Position numbers and translations under genes: made by a program. A DNA stretch of 5,561 nucleotides, from positions 1-5,561 of the forward strand of contig CALEFO010000100.1 of the NCBI GenBank assembly GCA_937877165.1, written 5' to 3'. Positions 1 through 5,561 of the stretch are shown one piece after another (the first letter of the stretch is position 1; each line of letters begins with the position of its first letter). The notes under the pieces are model-generated. The model was not told the DNA's origin and did no database searches. It worked only from the letters and a program-made list of their open reading frames with translations. This stretch comes from an uncultured Lachnospiraceae bacterium (GTDB lineage: Bacteria; Bacillota; Clostridia; Lachnospirales; Lachnospiraceae).

Positions 1-14
1 CGCTGGCGCGCCAT
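1..14. repeat. 14-bp direct repeat, copy at the window edge
   Basis: This is identical to 122-135 and touches the left edge, so more of a second copy of the structured element may lie outside the window. Confidence 0.75.
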
Positions 15-23
15 GTGGCTTCG

Positions 24-65
24 AAAAAGGATGGACCCATGCGAGTAAACTCGCAGGGGCCATCC
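24..65 (-). terminator. Rho-independent terminator of the pil operon
   Basis: Read on the minus strand, a GC-rich hairpin (65-50 with 45-29) is followed at once by TTTTT (28-24). The stem has 15 pairs: six at the base (GGATGG/CCATCC), three C-G pairs and six at the top, interrupted by one A-G mismatch (35/59) and one bulged A (39). The loop is TTTA. On the plus strand the T-rich stretch after the stem (66-76) is interrupted, so termination there would be weaker. It lies 145 bases past the pilC stop. Confidence 0.85.
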
Positions 66-80
66 TTTCATTTCTTCCAC

Positions 81-204
81 GCGGTGCCATTCGCATTCCG
101 CTTCGCTTCATGCTCATGCGGCGCTGGCGCGCCATAAATCCGTTCGCCTCATTGCGCTTCTGAGAGCAAGCTCTCACGCGCATGAGGCTCCGGATTTGCA
201 CCGC
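81..204. repeat. Large non-coding palindromic element after pilC
   Basis: Outer arms GCGGTGC (81-87) and GCACCGC (198-204) are reverse complements. Inside is a long stepped hairpin with stems 136-142/191-197 (AAATCCG/CGGATTT), 146-152/182-188 (GCCTCAT/ATGAGGC), 154-157/178-181 (GCGC) and 161-166/171-176 (TGAGAG/CTCTCA) around a CAAG loop. The left half (about 88-120) is less paired and, on the minus strand, consists of related six-base words such as GAAGCG, AAGCGG and AATGCG. It contains no convincing gene. It resembles REP-like or other dispersed structured intergenic elements, or could be an RNA element in the 3' untranslated region of pilC. I do not recognise a named family. Confidence 0.6.
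122..135. repeat. 14-bp direct repeat, copy within the palindromic element
   Basis: CGCTGGCGCGCCAT here is identical to positions 1-14. Its core TGGCGCGCCA is a perfect 10-bp palindrome. The two copies flank the terminator. Confidence 0.8.
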
Positions 205-210
205 TTGTAG

Positions 211-1422
211 TTACATCAAGTTGTACATTGTGAACATCGGCAGGTAGATAGAGATAACGATGAAACCAGCGAAGACAGCGAGCAGGACCAGCATGGTGGG
301 TTCGAGCTTGGCGAGGGCATCTTTGGTGGCGGTATCGGCTTCGTTGGTGTAGAAGTCACCGATGACCTTCAGCGAGGAGTCGAGTTCACCGGTTTCCTCA
401 CCCATCGCGCACATTTCCTGAAGTGTGCGTGGATAATCCTTGCAGTCGCGGATACATTCGCCGAGCGGATGTCCTTCCTCAATACGGGCGATCATGGATT
501 CTGTTTCCTTGCGGAGGACGGAATTGTTCAGCGTTTTCGCCGTGATGGAGATCGCGCGGTCCACGTTCAGGCCGGAGGAGAGGAGCATGCTCATCGTATT
601 GGCGAACTCCGCCGCGCCGCTCATGCGGTGAATTTTGCCGAGGACCGGCATGCCGAGCTGCATTCTGCCCTGCGTCATGATCCCTTTGTCCGTCTTAACG
701 TACATTTTCCAGGCAAGGACTGCGGCCAGAATCACGATCACCATGAAGATCCAGTATTTCGAGAAGAATTCGGATGCCCCGATCAACATTTTCGTCATGA
801 CCGGCAAATCGCCGCCGAGCTCTGCGAAGGTCTGCGTCAGCGTCGGAATGACGACCACCATGACCACGATCAGAACGACAATGGCCACGCACACAACGAA
901 TATCGGATAGGACAGCGCCGACTTGATTTTCGACTGCGTCTTATACTGCTTCTCGTAGTACTGCGCCATTTCAGAGAAGGCCCGCTCGATGTTACCGGAC
1001 TCCTCACCGGCACGAAGGGTCTCGATCAGAGTCGCCGGAAGCTGCGGCCCGTTCCGTTTGATGCTGTTCGCAAGTCCCGCACCGCCCGCGACATCCTCTG
1101 CCGTCTGCAGGAAAATTTTCCGAAGAAGCTTGTCCTCTGTCTGTCCGCCGATCATCTCCAGGCACCGCGCAATCGGCACACCGGCACGAAGCGTAATGGC
1201 AATCTGGCTGCAGAGGATGGACAGATTTTTCAGATTGATCTTGTTGCCGCCGATTTCCATGTTCCAGAAGGAATCGCTTTTCTCCCTGACCTGATTGAGA
1301 GAGAGAATGACCGGTGCCGTCGCCCGGATCTGGTCCGCCGCCGCATACTGATCCGCTGCCTGAACCACGCCGCTGATCTGCATGCCCTCCTTCGTCATTG
1401 CCTTGTACTTAAAAGTTGCCAT
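211..1422 (-). CDS. pilC: Type IV pilus inner-membrane platform protein PilC (GspF family)
   Basis: This 403-residue protein has the typical GspF/PilC length and its two-fold internal repeat. A short N-terminal region (MATFKYKAMTKEG, typical of the family) is followed by a first T2SSF domain at about 68-192 and a second at about 271-393. The repeat is visible in the paired segments LRAGEESGNIERAF (136-149) and CAMGEETGELDSSL (338-351). Three membrane helices are apparent at about 172-195, 222-240 and 376-396. PilC sits in the cytoplasmic membrane and couples the PilB and PilT motors to the growing or shrinking pilus base. A secretion-system GspF is excluded mainly by the pilT neighbour. The ATG at 1422 has AAGGGA eight bases upstream. 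It appears to be the last gene of the unit, since a strong terminator follows downstream. Confidence 0.95.
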   Translation of the reverse strand: MATFKYKAMTKEGMQISGVVQAADQYAAADQIRATAPVILSLNQVREKSDSFWNMEIGGNKINLKNLSILCSQIAITLRAGVPIARCLEMIGGQTEDKLLRKIFLQTAEDVAGGAGLANSIKRNGPQLPATLIETLRAGEESGNIERAFSEMAQYYEKQYKTQSKIKSALSYPIFVVCVAIVVLIVVMVVVIPTLTQTFAELGGDLPVMTKMLIGASEFFSKYWIFMVIVILAAVLAWKMYVKTDKGIMTQGRMQLGMPVLGKIHRMSGAAEFANTMSMLLSSGLNVDRAISITAKTLNNSVLRKETESMIARIEEGHPLGECIRDCKDYPRTLQEMCAMGEETGELDSSLKVIGDFYTNEADTATKDALAKLEPTMLVLLAVFAGFIVISIYLPMFTMYNLM

Positions 1423-1430
1423 CGTAATTA

Positions 1431-1436
1431 TCCCTT
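1431..1436 (-). promoter_or_regulatory. pilC ribosome binding site
   Basis: AAGGGA lies eight bases before the pilC ATG at 1422. It supports that start, which also gives the conserved N-terminus of the family. Confidence 0.7.
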
Positions 1437-1437
1437 A

Positions 1438-1465
1438 CCGCTTTAGAATTTCCGTTTCTTCTGAA
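1438..1465 (-). repeat. Direct repeat, degenerate copy of the pilT 3' end in the pilT-pilC spacer
   Basis: This spacer segment would read FQKKRKF then TAA, paralleling the real pilT end IQKKLKF then TGA. It sits just upstream of the pilC ribosome binding site. The likeliest origin is a short tandem duplication, or a relic of an older pilT end. The rest of the 75-base spacer shows only a GGCCGGCC palindrome at 1480-1487. Confidence 0.65.
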
Positions 1466-1492
1466 AGCATACTCCAAATGGCCGGCCGCTTT

Positions 1493-1520
1493 CCGCCTCA
1501 GAATTTCAATTTCTTCTGAA
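1493..1520 (-). repeat. Direct repeat, copy spanning the pilT stop codon
   Basis: The last codons of pilT (encoding QKKLKF and the stop) and seven bases around and after the stop form one copy of a 28-base imperfect repeat. The second copy lies at 1438-1465 at an offset of 55 bases; 24 of 28 positions agree by hand alignment. Confidence 0.7.
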
Positions 1521-2544
1521 TGTAATCCTGATCGTGGGCAGCCTCGATCGCTGTCCGGATCTCGATCAATCCGCTCATGACCATATTGATCAGGCAGTTG
1601 TCCATCGTAATCGAGCCCATTTCCGCGCCGGTCAGCATACTGGACGCCATCTGCGGAGTCCTCCCCTCACGGATGAGGTTGCGCAGGGCATTCGTGACGA
1701 TCATGCACTCGCAGGCAGCAACGCGCCCGCCTCCCACGCGCTCGAGGAGCTGCTGGGACAGGACCGCCTGGAGCGTTGTGGACAGCTGCATCCGGATCTG
1801 TGGCTGCTTCTCCGCAGGGAACGTGCCGACAATGCGGTCCACGCTTTCCACCGCCGAGTTGGTATGAAGCGTTGCAAAAACAAGATGTCCCGTCTCCGCC
1901 GCTGTCATTGCCGTGTCAATCGTCTCTGCGTCACGCATCTCGCCGATCAGAATAATGTCCGGGTCCTCACGAAGAGATGCCCGCAGGCCGTCCGCGTAGG
2001 ATTCGGTGTCCGTTCCGATCTCACGCTGGTTGATGATGCACTGGTCCGGCTCGTACACGTACTCGATCGGATCCTCCAGCGTGATGATGTGTTCGCTTCG
2101 CGTATGATTGATCTGATTCAGAATCGCCGCAAGCGTTGTCGATTTACCGGATCCGGTCTCGCCGGTCACCAGAATGATGCCTCGCTGGTAGCTGGGAAAA
2201 CTGGAAACGGCTGCCGGAAGTCCCAGCATGTTCAGGTCCGGAATTCGGTTGCTCAGGATACGCAGTGCTCCACTGACATGGCCCTGCTGCCGGAACAGAT
2301 TCACACGGACACGCTCACCTGCAAGCGTCCGCGCGAAATCCAGCTCCCCGATCCTCGCAATATGATCATACGTGTCGCCCGCCAGCTCTCTTGCCAGAGC
2401 CTCACAATCCGCATCCGTCAGAATCTCCGGATAGAGATTCGTCAGTTTCCCGTCTACACGGATCTTCGGCGGAAGCCCGCAGATCAAATGAATATCCGAC
2501 GCTCTCTTCTGCGCCGCCGCTGCTACCAGTTCTTCAATATGCAT
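1498..2544 (-). CDS. pilT: Type IV pilus retraction ATPase PilT
   Basis: At 348 residues this matches the usual PilT length and has no MshEN domain or zinc tetracysteine, unlike PilB. An N-terminal PAS-like domain (1 to about 100, with ASDIHL at 15-20) precedes the RecA-like core. The core shows Walker A GETGSGKS at 128-135, Asp box TLEDPIEY at 155-162, Walker B DIILIGEMRD at 196-205 and His box TGHLVFATLHT at 218-228. The diagnostic PilT motif AIRNLIRE appears as ALRNLIRE at 286-293, a conservative change, and supports PilT rather than PilB or GspE. The hexamer depolymerises the pilus, giving retraction and twitching movement. PilU is an alternative but is less likely because only one retraction ATPase is seen. 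The ATG at 2544 has AAAGG six bases upstream. The gene follows pilB after a 116-base spacer filled with hairpins and precedes pilC by 75 bases. Confidence 0.95.
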   Translation of the reverse strand: MHIEELVAAAAQKRASDIHLICGLPPKIRVDGKLTNLYPEILTDADCEALARELAGDTYDHIARIGELDFARTLAGERVRVNLFRQQGHVSGALRILSNRIPDLNMLGLPAAVSSFPSYQRGIILVTGETGSGKSTTLAAILNQINHTRSEHIITLEDPIEYVYEPDQCIINQREIGTDTESYADGLRASLREDPDIILIGEMRDAETIDTAMTAAETGHLVFATLHTNSAVESVDRIVGTFPAEKQPQIRMQLSTTLQAVLSQQLLERVGGGRVAACECMIVTNALRNLIREGRTPQMASSMLTGAEMGSITMDNCLINMVMSGLIEIRTAIEAAHDQDYIQKKLKF

Positions 2545-2550
2545 AATATT

Positions 2551-2555
2551 CCTTT
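2551..2555 (-). promoter_or_regulatory. pilT ribosome binding site
   Basis: AAAGG lies six bases before the pilT ATG and about five bases after the base of the last hairpin in the spacer. It is not part of that hairpin, so the structure would leave the site open. This placement fixes the ATG at 2544 as the start. Confidence 0.7.
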
Positions 2556-2560
2556 CGAGT

Positions 2561-2655
2561 GCACGAGGAGAATTTCGCGAAGGCGAATTCTCCGATGTGC
2601 CGAGCAGAACTCCGTTCTGCTCGAGCGATGTCTGACCGCTATCAAGCGGTCAGAC
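2561..2655 (-). promoter_or_regulatory. Array of three hairpins between pilB and pilT
   Basis: Three inverted repeats follow one another and occupy most of the 116-base spacer. In transcript order they are as follows. The first has an 11-bp perfect stem, 2655-2645 with 2640-2630, and a 4-base loop; it begins five bases after the pilB stop. The second has a 10-bp perfect stem, 2623-2614 with 2610-2601, and a 3-base loop. The third is an 11-bp stem with one bulged base, 2593-2583 with 2578-2567, and can be extended by a GCAC/GTGC pairing out to 2561-2600. None is followed by a run of T on the minus strand, so they do not look like ordinary terminators. Stabilising or processing the mRNA, and so setting the ratio of PilB to PilT, is a reasonable inference. 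A dispersed repeat is the alternative. Confidence 0.75.
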
Positions 2656-2660
2656 TCGCG

Positions 2661-4343
2661 TTAATCAGTAACCAATATCGTCCGTTCCACTTCTTCCACG
2701 GTCGTAATGCCTTCCGATACCAGCTTCTCCGCATTCTGCAGCATCGTCACATATCCACTGGTCCTCGCTGCGGTCTCGCGGAAGGTCTGCTTGTCCGCGT
2801 TGGAGGTGATGTCGCGGCGCAGCTCATCGTTCATCAGCAGGATCTCGAACGCGCCGATTCGTCCGCGGTAGCCCGTGTGGAAGCACTGATCACACCCCTT
2901 GCCGTGATAGAACTTCTGACCCGGCTTCATCTTCATCGGGCTGATCTCCAGAATCTTCTGATCCGGCGTATACTCCGTCCGGCAGTTCGGGCAGACCCTT
3001 CGCAGAAGCCGCTGCGAAATGATGCCGCGAAGGCCCGCAGAAATCAGATACGGCTCCACGCCCATGTCCTTCAGGCGGTCGATGGCCGTCACCGCATCCT
3101 CGGTATGAATGGTTGTGATAACAAGGTGTCCGGTGATCGCCGCGCGCATGGCAATCTGTGCGGTCTCACCGTCACGGATTTCTCCGACGCAGATGATGTC
3201 CGGATCCTGACGCAGGATGGCGCGAAGGCCGCTTGCAAAGGTCAGGCCTACCTTCTCATTGATCTGAACCTGCGTTGCCCCGGGAATGTTGTACTCGACC
3301 GGGTCCTCCAGCGTCACAAGGTTCGTGCTCTCATTCAGCATCTCACGGATCAGCGTGAACATCGTCGAGGTTTTACCGGAACCGGTGGGACCTACGATCA
3401 TGATGACGCCGCTCGTATTCGCGAGAATCCGGTCTACCTTGCGGTTATCCTCGTCGAATACCATGCCGATTCCCTTTCGGGTCAGCATTTTCTCATCCTT
3501 GCCGAGGATACGGATTACGATTTTCTCTCCGAAAATTGTCGGTAGCGTATTGACACGCATGTCCACGTCGCGTCCCTTGATCTTCATGTTGATACGGCCA
3601 TCCTGCGGGACGCGGCGCTCCACGATGTTCATGTGGGACATGACCTTGATGCGCGAAACCACGGAATCCTTCAGATCCATCGGAATCGTCAGAATCTTAT
3701 GCAGACGTCCGTCGATACGCATCCGGATCTGCATGTCGCCCTCCGTCGGCTCGATGTGAATATCCGAGCAGTTCTCCACCATCGCACGCTCAATGATTGA
3801 GTTCACGAGACGGATGGTCGGTCCCTCCTCCGCTGTGTCCTGCTCGCTCTCCACCACGGCATCCTCGCGGATGCCCGCCTCGGCGCGCATGGCCGCCATG
3901 GCCTCGGCCGCATTCACATTTTCATACAGAATGCTGATCGCGTGCTTCACCGCCGCGCCGCTGGCAATCATCGGAACGATATTCTTCCGGCTCGTATTCC
4001 GCGCGCGCTCAATCGCCATGAAGTTCAAAGGATCCGCCATCGCGATGAACAGGTTGTCGCGGACGACCTGAATCGGCACGATCTCGTATTCCTGCGCCAG
4101 CGCCTTCGGAATATAGCGCGACATGGACGGGTCGATCGTTGTTTTCGTCAGATCGATAAAATCAATACCCAGCTGGTTGCGCAGTGCATCGATCAGCTCG
4201 CGCTCCGTGATATAGCCATATTCAATCAGCACCGTTCCCAGACGCTCGTGGGTCTGCTTCTGCTGCGCCAGCGCCTGCGACAGCTGCTCCTGCGTCAGCA
4301 GGCCATCCGAAATCAGAATGTCGCCCAATCGTTTGCTTTTCAT
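2661..4343 (-). CDS. pilB: Type IV pilus assembly (extension) ATPase PilB, GspE/PilB family
   Basis: This 560-residue protein has the usual PilB length and order. Residues 5-57 form a tandem MshEN (T2SSE_N) motif, and an Ala/Glu-rich linker lies near 144-173. The N2 domain follows (about 174-280, including SDIHIEP), then the RecA-like ATPase core: Walker A GPTGSGKT at 318-325, Asp box TLEDPVEY at 344-351, Walker B DIICVGEIRD at 382-391 with catalytic E388, and His box TGHLVITTIHT at 404-414. A tetracysteine zinc site follows (C451, C454, C484, C487), a hallmark of PilB/GspE that PilT lacks. PilB hexamers sit on the cytoplasmic face of the membrane and drive pilin polymerisation through PilC. 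A GspE secretion ATPase is the main alternative, but the adjacent pilT argues for a pilus. The ATG is preceded by AGGGAG at a 9-base spacing. The family matches to MshEN proteins suggest c-di-GMP control. Confidence 0.96.
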   Translation of the reverse strand: MKSKRLGDILISDGLLTQEQLSQALAQQKQTHERLGTVLIEYGYITERELIDALRNQLGIDFIDLTKTTIDPSMSRYIPKALAQEYEIVPIQVVRDNLFIAMADPLNFMAIERARNTSRKNIVPMIASGAAVKHAISILYENVNAAEAMAAMRAEAGIREDAVVESEQDTAEEGPTIRLVNSIIERAMVENCSDIHIEPTEGDMQIRMRIDGRLHKILTIPMDLKDSVVSRIKVMSHMNIVERRVPQDGRINMKIKGRDVDMRVNTLPTIFGEKIVIRILGKDEKMLTRKGIGMVFDEDNRKVDRILANTSGVIMIVGPTGSGKTSTMFTLIREMLNESTNLVTLEDPVEYNIPGATQVQINEKVGLTFASGLRAILRQDPDIICVGEIRDGETAQIAMRAAITGHLVITTIHTEDAVTAIDRLKDMGVEPYLISAGLRGIISQRLLRRVCPNCRTEYTPDQKILEISPMKMKPGQKFYHGKGCDQCFHTGYRGRIGAFEILLMNDELRRDITSNADKQTFRETAARTSGYVTMLQNAEKLVSEGITTVEEVERTILVTD

Positions 4344-4347
4344 GCCT

Positions 4348-5561
4348 TTATTCTCCCTGTCTGCCTATGTATGTACATTCCCATTTGCTTTCGGACTCCT
4401 GATTTTTCTCAATCAGGCATTCATGCACCTTCGTCCGCCGATCGTAGTTGATTCCAACCAGTAAAATATTTCCTGTGTAGCCCTCAAGTGCCTCCGGATA
4501 ATGGCGGTCTTTTATCTGCTGCAGCGCCGTTCTGGCATCCTTATTCCATTTCAGTTCCACAACCATCGCGGGATAATCTCTGCTGTATTCCGGCTTTGGA
4601 ATGAACACATAATCCGCAAAGCCCCGCCCCGTTGGCAATTCACGAACAGGCTTAAAGTAATATTGCATTGCGCTCAGATACGCAATGGAGAGCACGCTGC
4701 TGAGTGAATTCTCATTGTTATACCGAATGGCTGAAGCATACTCATTATGAATCTTCTCTATCTGTCTGGCGACTGCCCTTCCATCCATATCAAGGGTAGC
4801 CTCCAGAAGCCGTTCCGATTCCTTCTGGAATTTAATCAGCTCATCCCACTTCTTTCTCCGCGTCGCCCGGATCAGCTCCTGCCGGATCTCTTCGTTCGGA
4901 ACAAACGCCATCCCTGACATCTGGTCATAGGCAAGATACCCCAGATGAATCAGATATGTAAGTACGTCATCCTTGTTCGCAAAATTCGTCGCATCATTCT
5001 GAAAAGAAGTCACATCGACCGGAACACGGTCTCCCGAAAGCATTTCTATGATGGCTTCCTTCAGTCCGTCGAAATCCATATTTATCAGCGGAACAATCGC
5101 CTCATAGGAGGCCGTTCCTGACCAGTAGCTCTGGAAATTTCCCTCCAGCATCAGATTCACAACGGCATTCGGATTATATACATGCTCCTTCCCGAGCTGA
5201 TATCCGTCATACCAATTCCGAACCGCCTCAAAGCTCCTGCCGTACTTTTGGCACAGAGCTCTCACTTCCTCTCCCGTAAATCCCACATAGGGTGCAAGCG
5301 GTCCGGCCCCCAGCATGGAATATTCCTTAAAATTATTTAATGCGGACTGCGTTTTCTCTTTCTTGATCGGCAGAATTCCGGTCAAATAGGCAAGCTGAAG
5401 ATATTTCGTCGGCTCGGTTCCCTTAAACAGCCCCCGGAGAAAATTGATATACTCCTCCTGTGCTTTCGCATTGGCAGCCTCATCACGAATAAGAACATCC
5501 CATTCATCAATGATCACAATAAACTTTTTCCCTGTCACCGCATGCAGAAAAGAAAGAGCTT
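4348..5561 (-). CDS. AAA-ATPase-like / PD-(D/E)XK nuclease-family protein, 5' end outside the window
   Basis: The frame stays open to the right edge, so 403 C-terminal residues are visible and the true start is missing. An in-frame GTG at 5538 is unlikely to be the start because coding continues upstream of it (ALSFLHA-V-TGKKF). Numbering from that GTG, residues 5-14 (KFIVIIDEWD) form a Walker B strand and YLTGILPI at 51-58 looks like a sensor-1 strand. The Walker A loop would lie in the missing part. Near the C-terminus, GFADYV (D309), VVELK (E328, K330) and ALQQIKDRHY (from 338) match the catalytic D, ExK and following helix of a PD-(D/E)XK fold. This is the architecture of the AAA-ATPase_like plus PDDEXK_9 (DUF1703) family, which is common in gut anaerobes and has no settled function. 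It is visibly more AT-rich than the pil genes, which suggests separate acquisition. Its stop lies four bases before pilB and its last codons hold the pilB ribosome binding site. A defence or mobile-element role is only a guess. Confidence 0.9.
   Translation of the reverse strand, partial: ALSFLHAVTGKKFIVIIDEWDVLIRDEAANAKAQEEYINFLRGLFKGTEPTKYLQLAYLTGILPIKKEKTQSALNNFKEYSMLGAGPLAPYVGFTGEEVRALCQKYGRSFEAVRNWYDGYQLGKEHVYNPNAVVNLMLEGNFQSYWSGTASYEAIVPLINMDFDGLKEAIIEMLSGDRVPVDVTSFQNDATNFANKDDVLTYLIHLGYLAYDQMSGMAFVPNEEIRQELIRATRRKKWDELIKFQKESERLLEATLDMDGRAVARQIEKIHNEYASAIRYNNENSLSSVLSIAYLSAMQYYFKPVRELPTGRGFADYVFIPKPEYSRDYPAMVVELKWNKDARTALQQIKDRHYPEALEGYTGNILLVGINYDRRTKVHECLIEKNQESESKWECTYIGRQGE
4353..4358 (-). 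promoter_or_regulatory. pilB ribosome binding site inside the upstream gene
   Basis: AGGGAG lies nine bases before the pilB ATG. It falls within the codons for the last residues (Q-G-E) of the nuclease-family gene, whose TAA stop is at 4350-4348. Translation of the upstream gene therefore runs through the pilB initiation region, so translational coupling is plausible. A second AAAGG lies too close to the ATG (one base) to work well. Confidence 0.75.

Noticed and set aside
469..1446. Long plus-strand open frame opposite pilC
   Set aside because: It is rich in His, Arg and Asp, lacks any recognisable domain, and lies fully antisense to a clear PilC. It is a by-product of GC-rich codon use.
2601..2623. 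The perfect hairpin as a terminator between pilB and pilT
   Set aside because: No T-run follows on either strand, so ordinary intrinsic termination is not supported.
2561..2655. Hairpin array as a CRISPR
   Set aside because: The stems differ in sequence, and there is no repeated unit with regular unique spacers.
1534..2664. Long plus-strand open frame opposite pilT and the hairpin spacer
   Set aside because: It has a low-complexity Arg/His-rich composition, no domain and no suitable ribosome binding site, and lies antisense to a well-supported PilT.
2559..3545. Long plus-strand open frame opposite pilB
   Set aside because: It runs through the hairpin array and antisense to the conserved PilB ATPase core, with no recognisable protein features.
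3942..4451. Plus-strand open frame spanning the pilB start
   Set aside because: Arg/His/Gln-rich shadow of pilB that crosses two genes on the opposite strand; no domain is seen.
5536..5538. GTG at 5538 as the start of the nuclease-family gene
   Set aside because: The frame remains open and family-like upstream to the window edge, and the ATPase domain would lack its Walker A loop. The gene is truncated by the window, not by a real start.

Overview
This window carries the motor and platform part of a type IV pilus locus. All four protein-coding genes lie on the minus strand, so transcription runs from right to left. In that order they are: a 5'-truncated AAA-ATPase-like/PD-(D/E)XK nuclease-family gene (cut by the right edge), pilB (assembly ATPase), pilT (retraction ATPase) and pilC (inner-membrane platform protein). 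A strong intrinsic terminator about 145 bases past the pilC stop closes the unit.

The organism is probably a Gram-positive anaerobe of the Clostridia, perhaps Lachnospiraceae-like with a fairly high GC content. This is inferred from the pilB-pilT-pilC order, the purine-rich Shine-Dalgarno sites before all three pil genes, and the DUF1703-type AAA/PD-(D/E)XK gene, a family abundant in gut anaerobes. The genus cannot be fixed from the sequence. The pil genes are clearly GC-richer than the nuclease-family gene: hand counts of single 60-base lines gave about 62% against about 47%.

Layout from left to right: 1-14 is the edge of a repeat whose second copy is at 122-135; 24-65 is the terminator; 81-204 is a large non-coding palindromic element; 211-1422 is pilC; 1423-1497 is a spacer holding a degenerate copy of the pilT 3' end; 1498-2544 is pilT; 2545-2660 is a spacer almost filled by three consecutive hairpins; 2661-4343 is pilB; 4348-5561 is the partial nuclease-family gene, whose stop is only four bases from the pilB start.

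In the expected machine, PilB hydrolyses ATP to add pilin subunits through the PilC platform and PilT reverses the process. PilB carries a nearly perfect tandem MshEN cyclic-di-GMP-binding motif at its N-terminus, so pilus extension is probably under second-messenger control. No pilin, prepilin peptidase or PilMNO genes are in the window, so they must lie elsewhere. The best candidates for something unusual are the hairpin array between the extension and retraction motor genes, the structured repeat after pilC, and the close coupling of a foreign-looking nuclease-family gene to pilB. I see no convincing evidence of a wholly new system.
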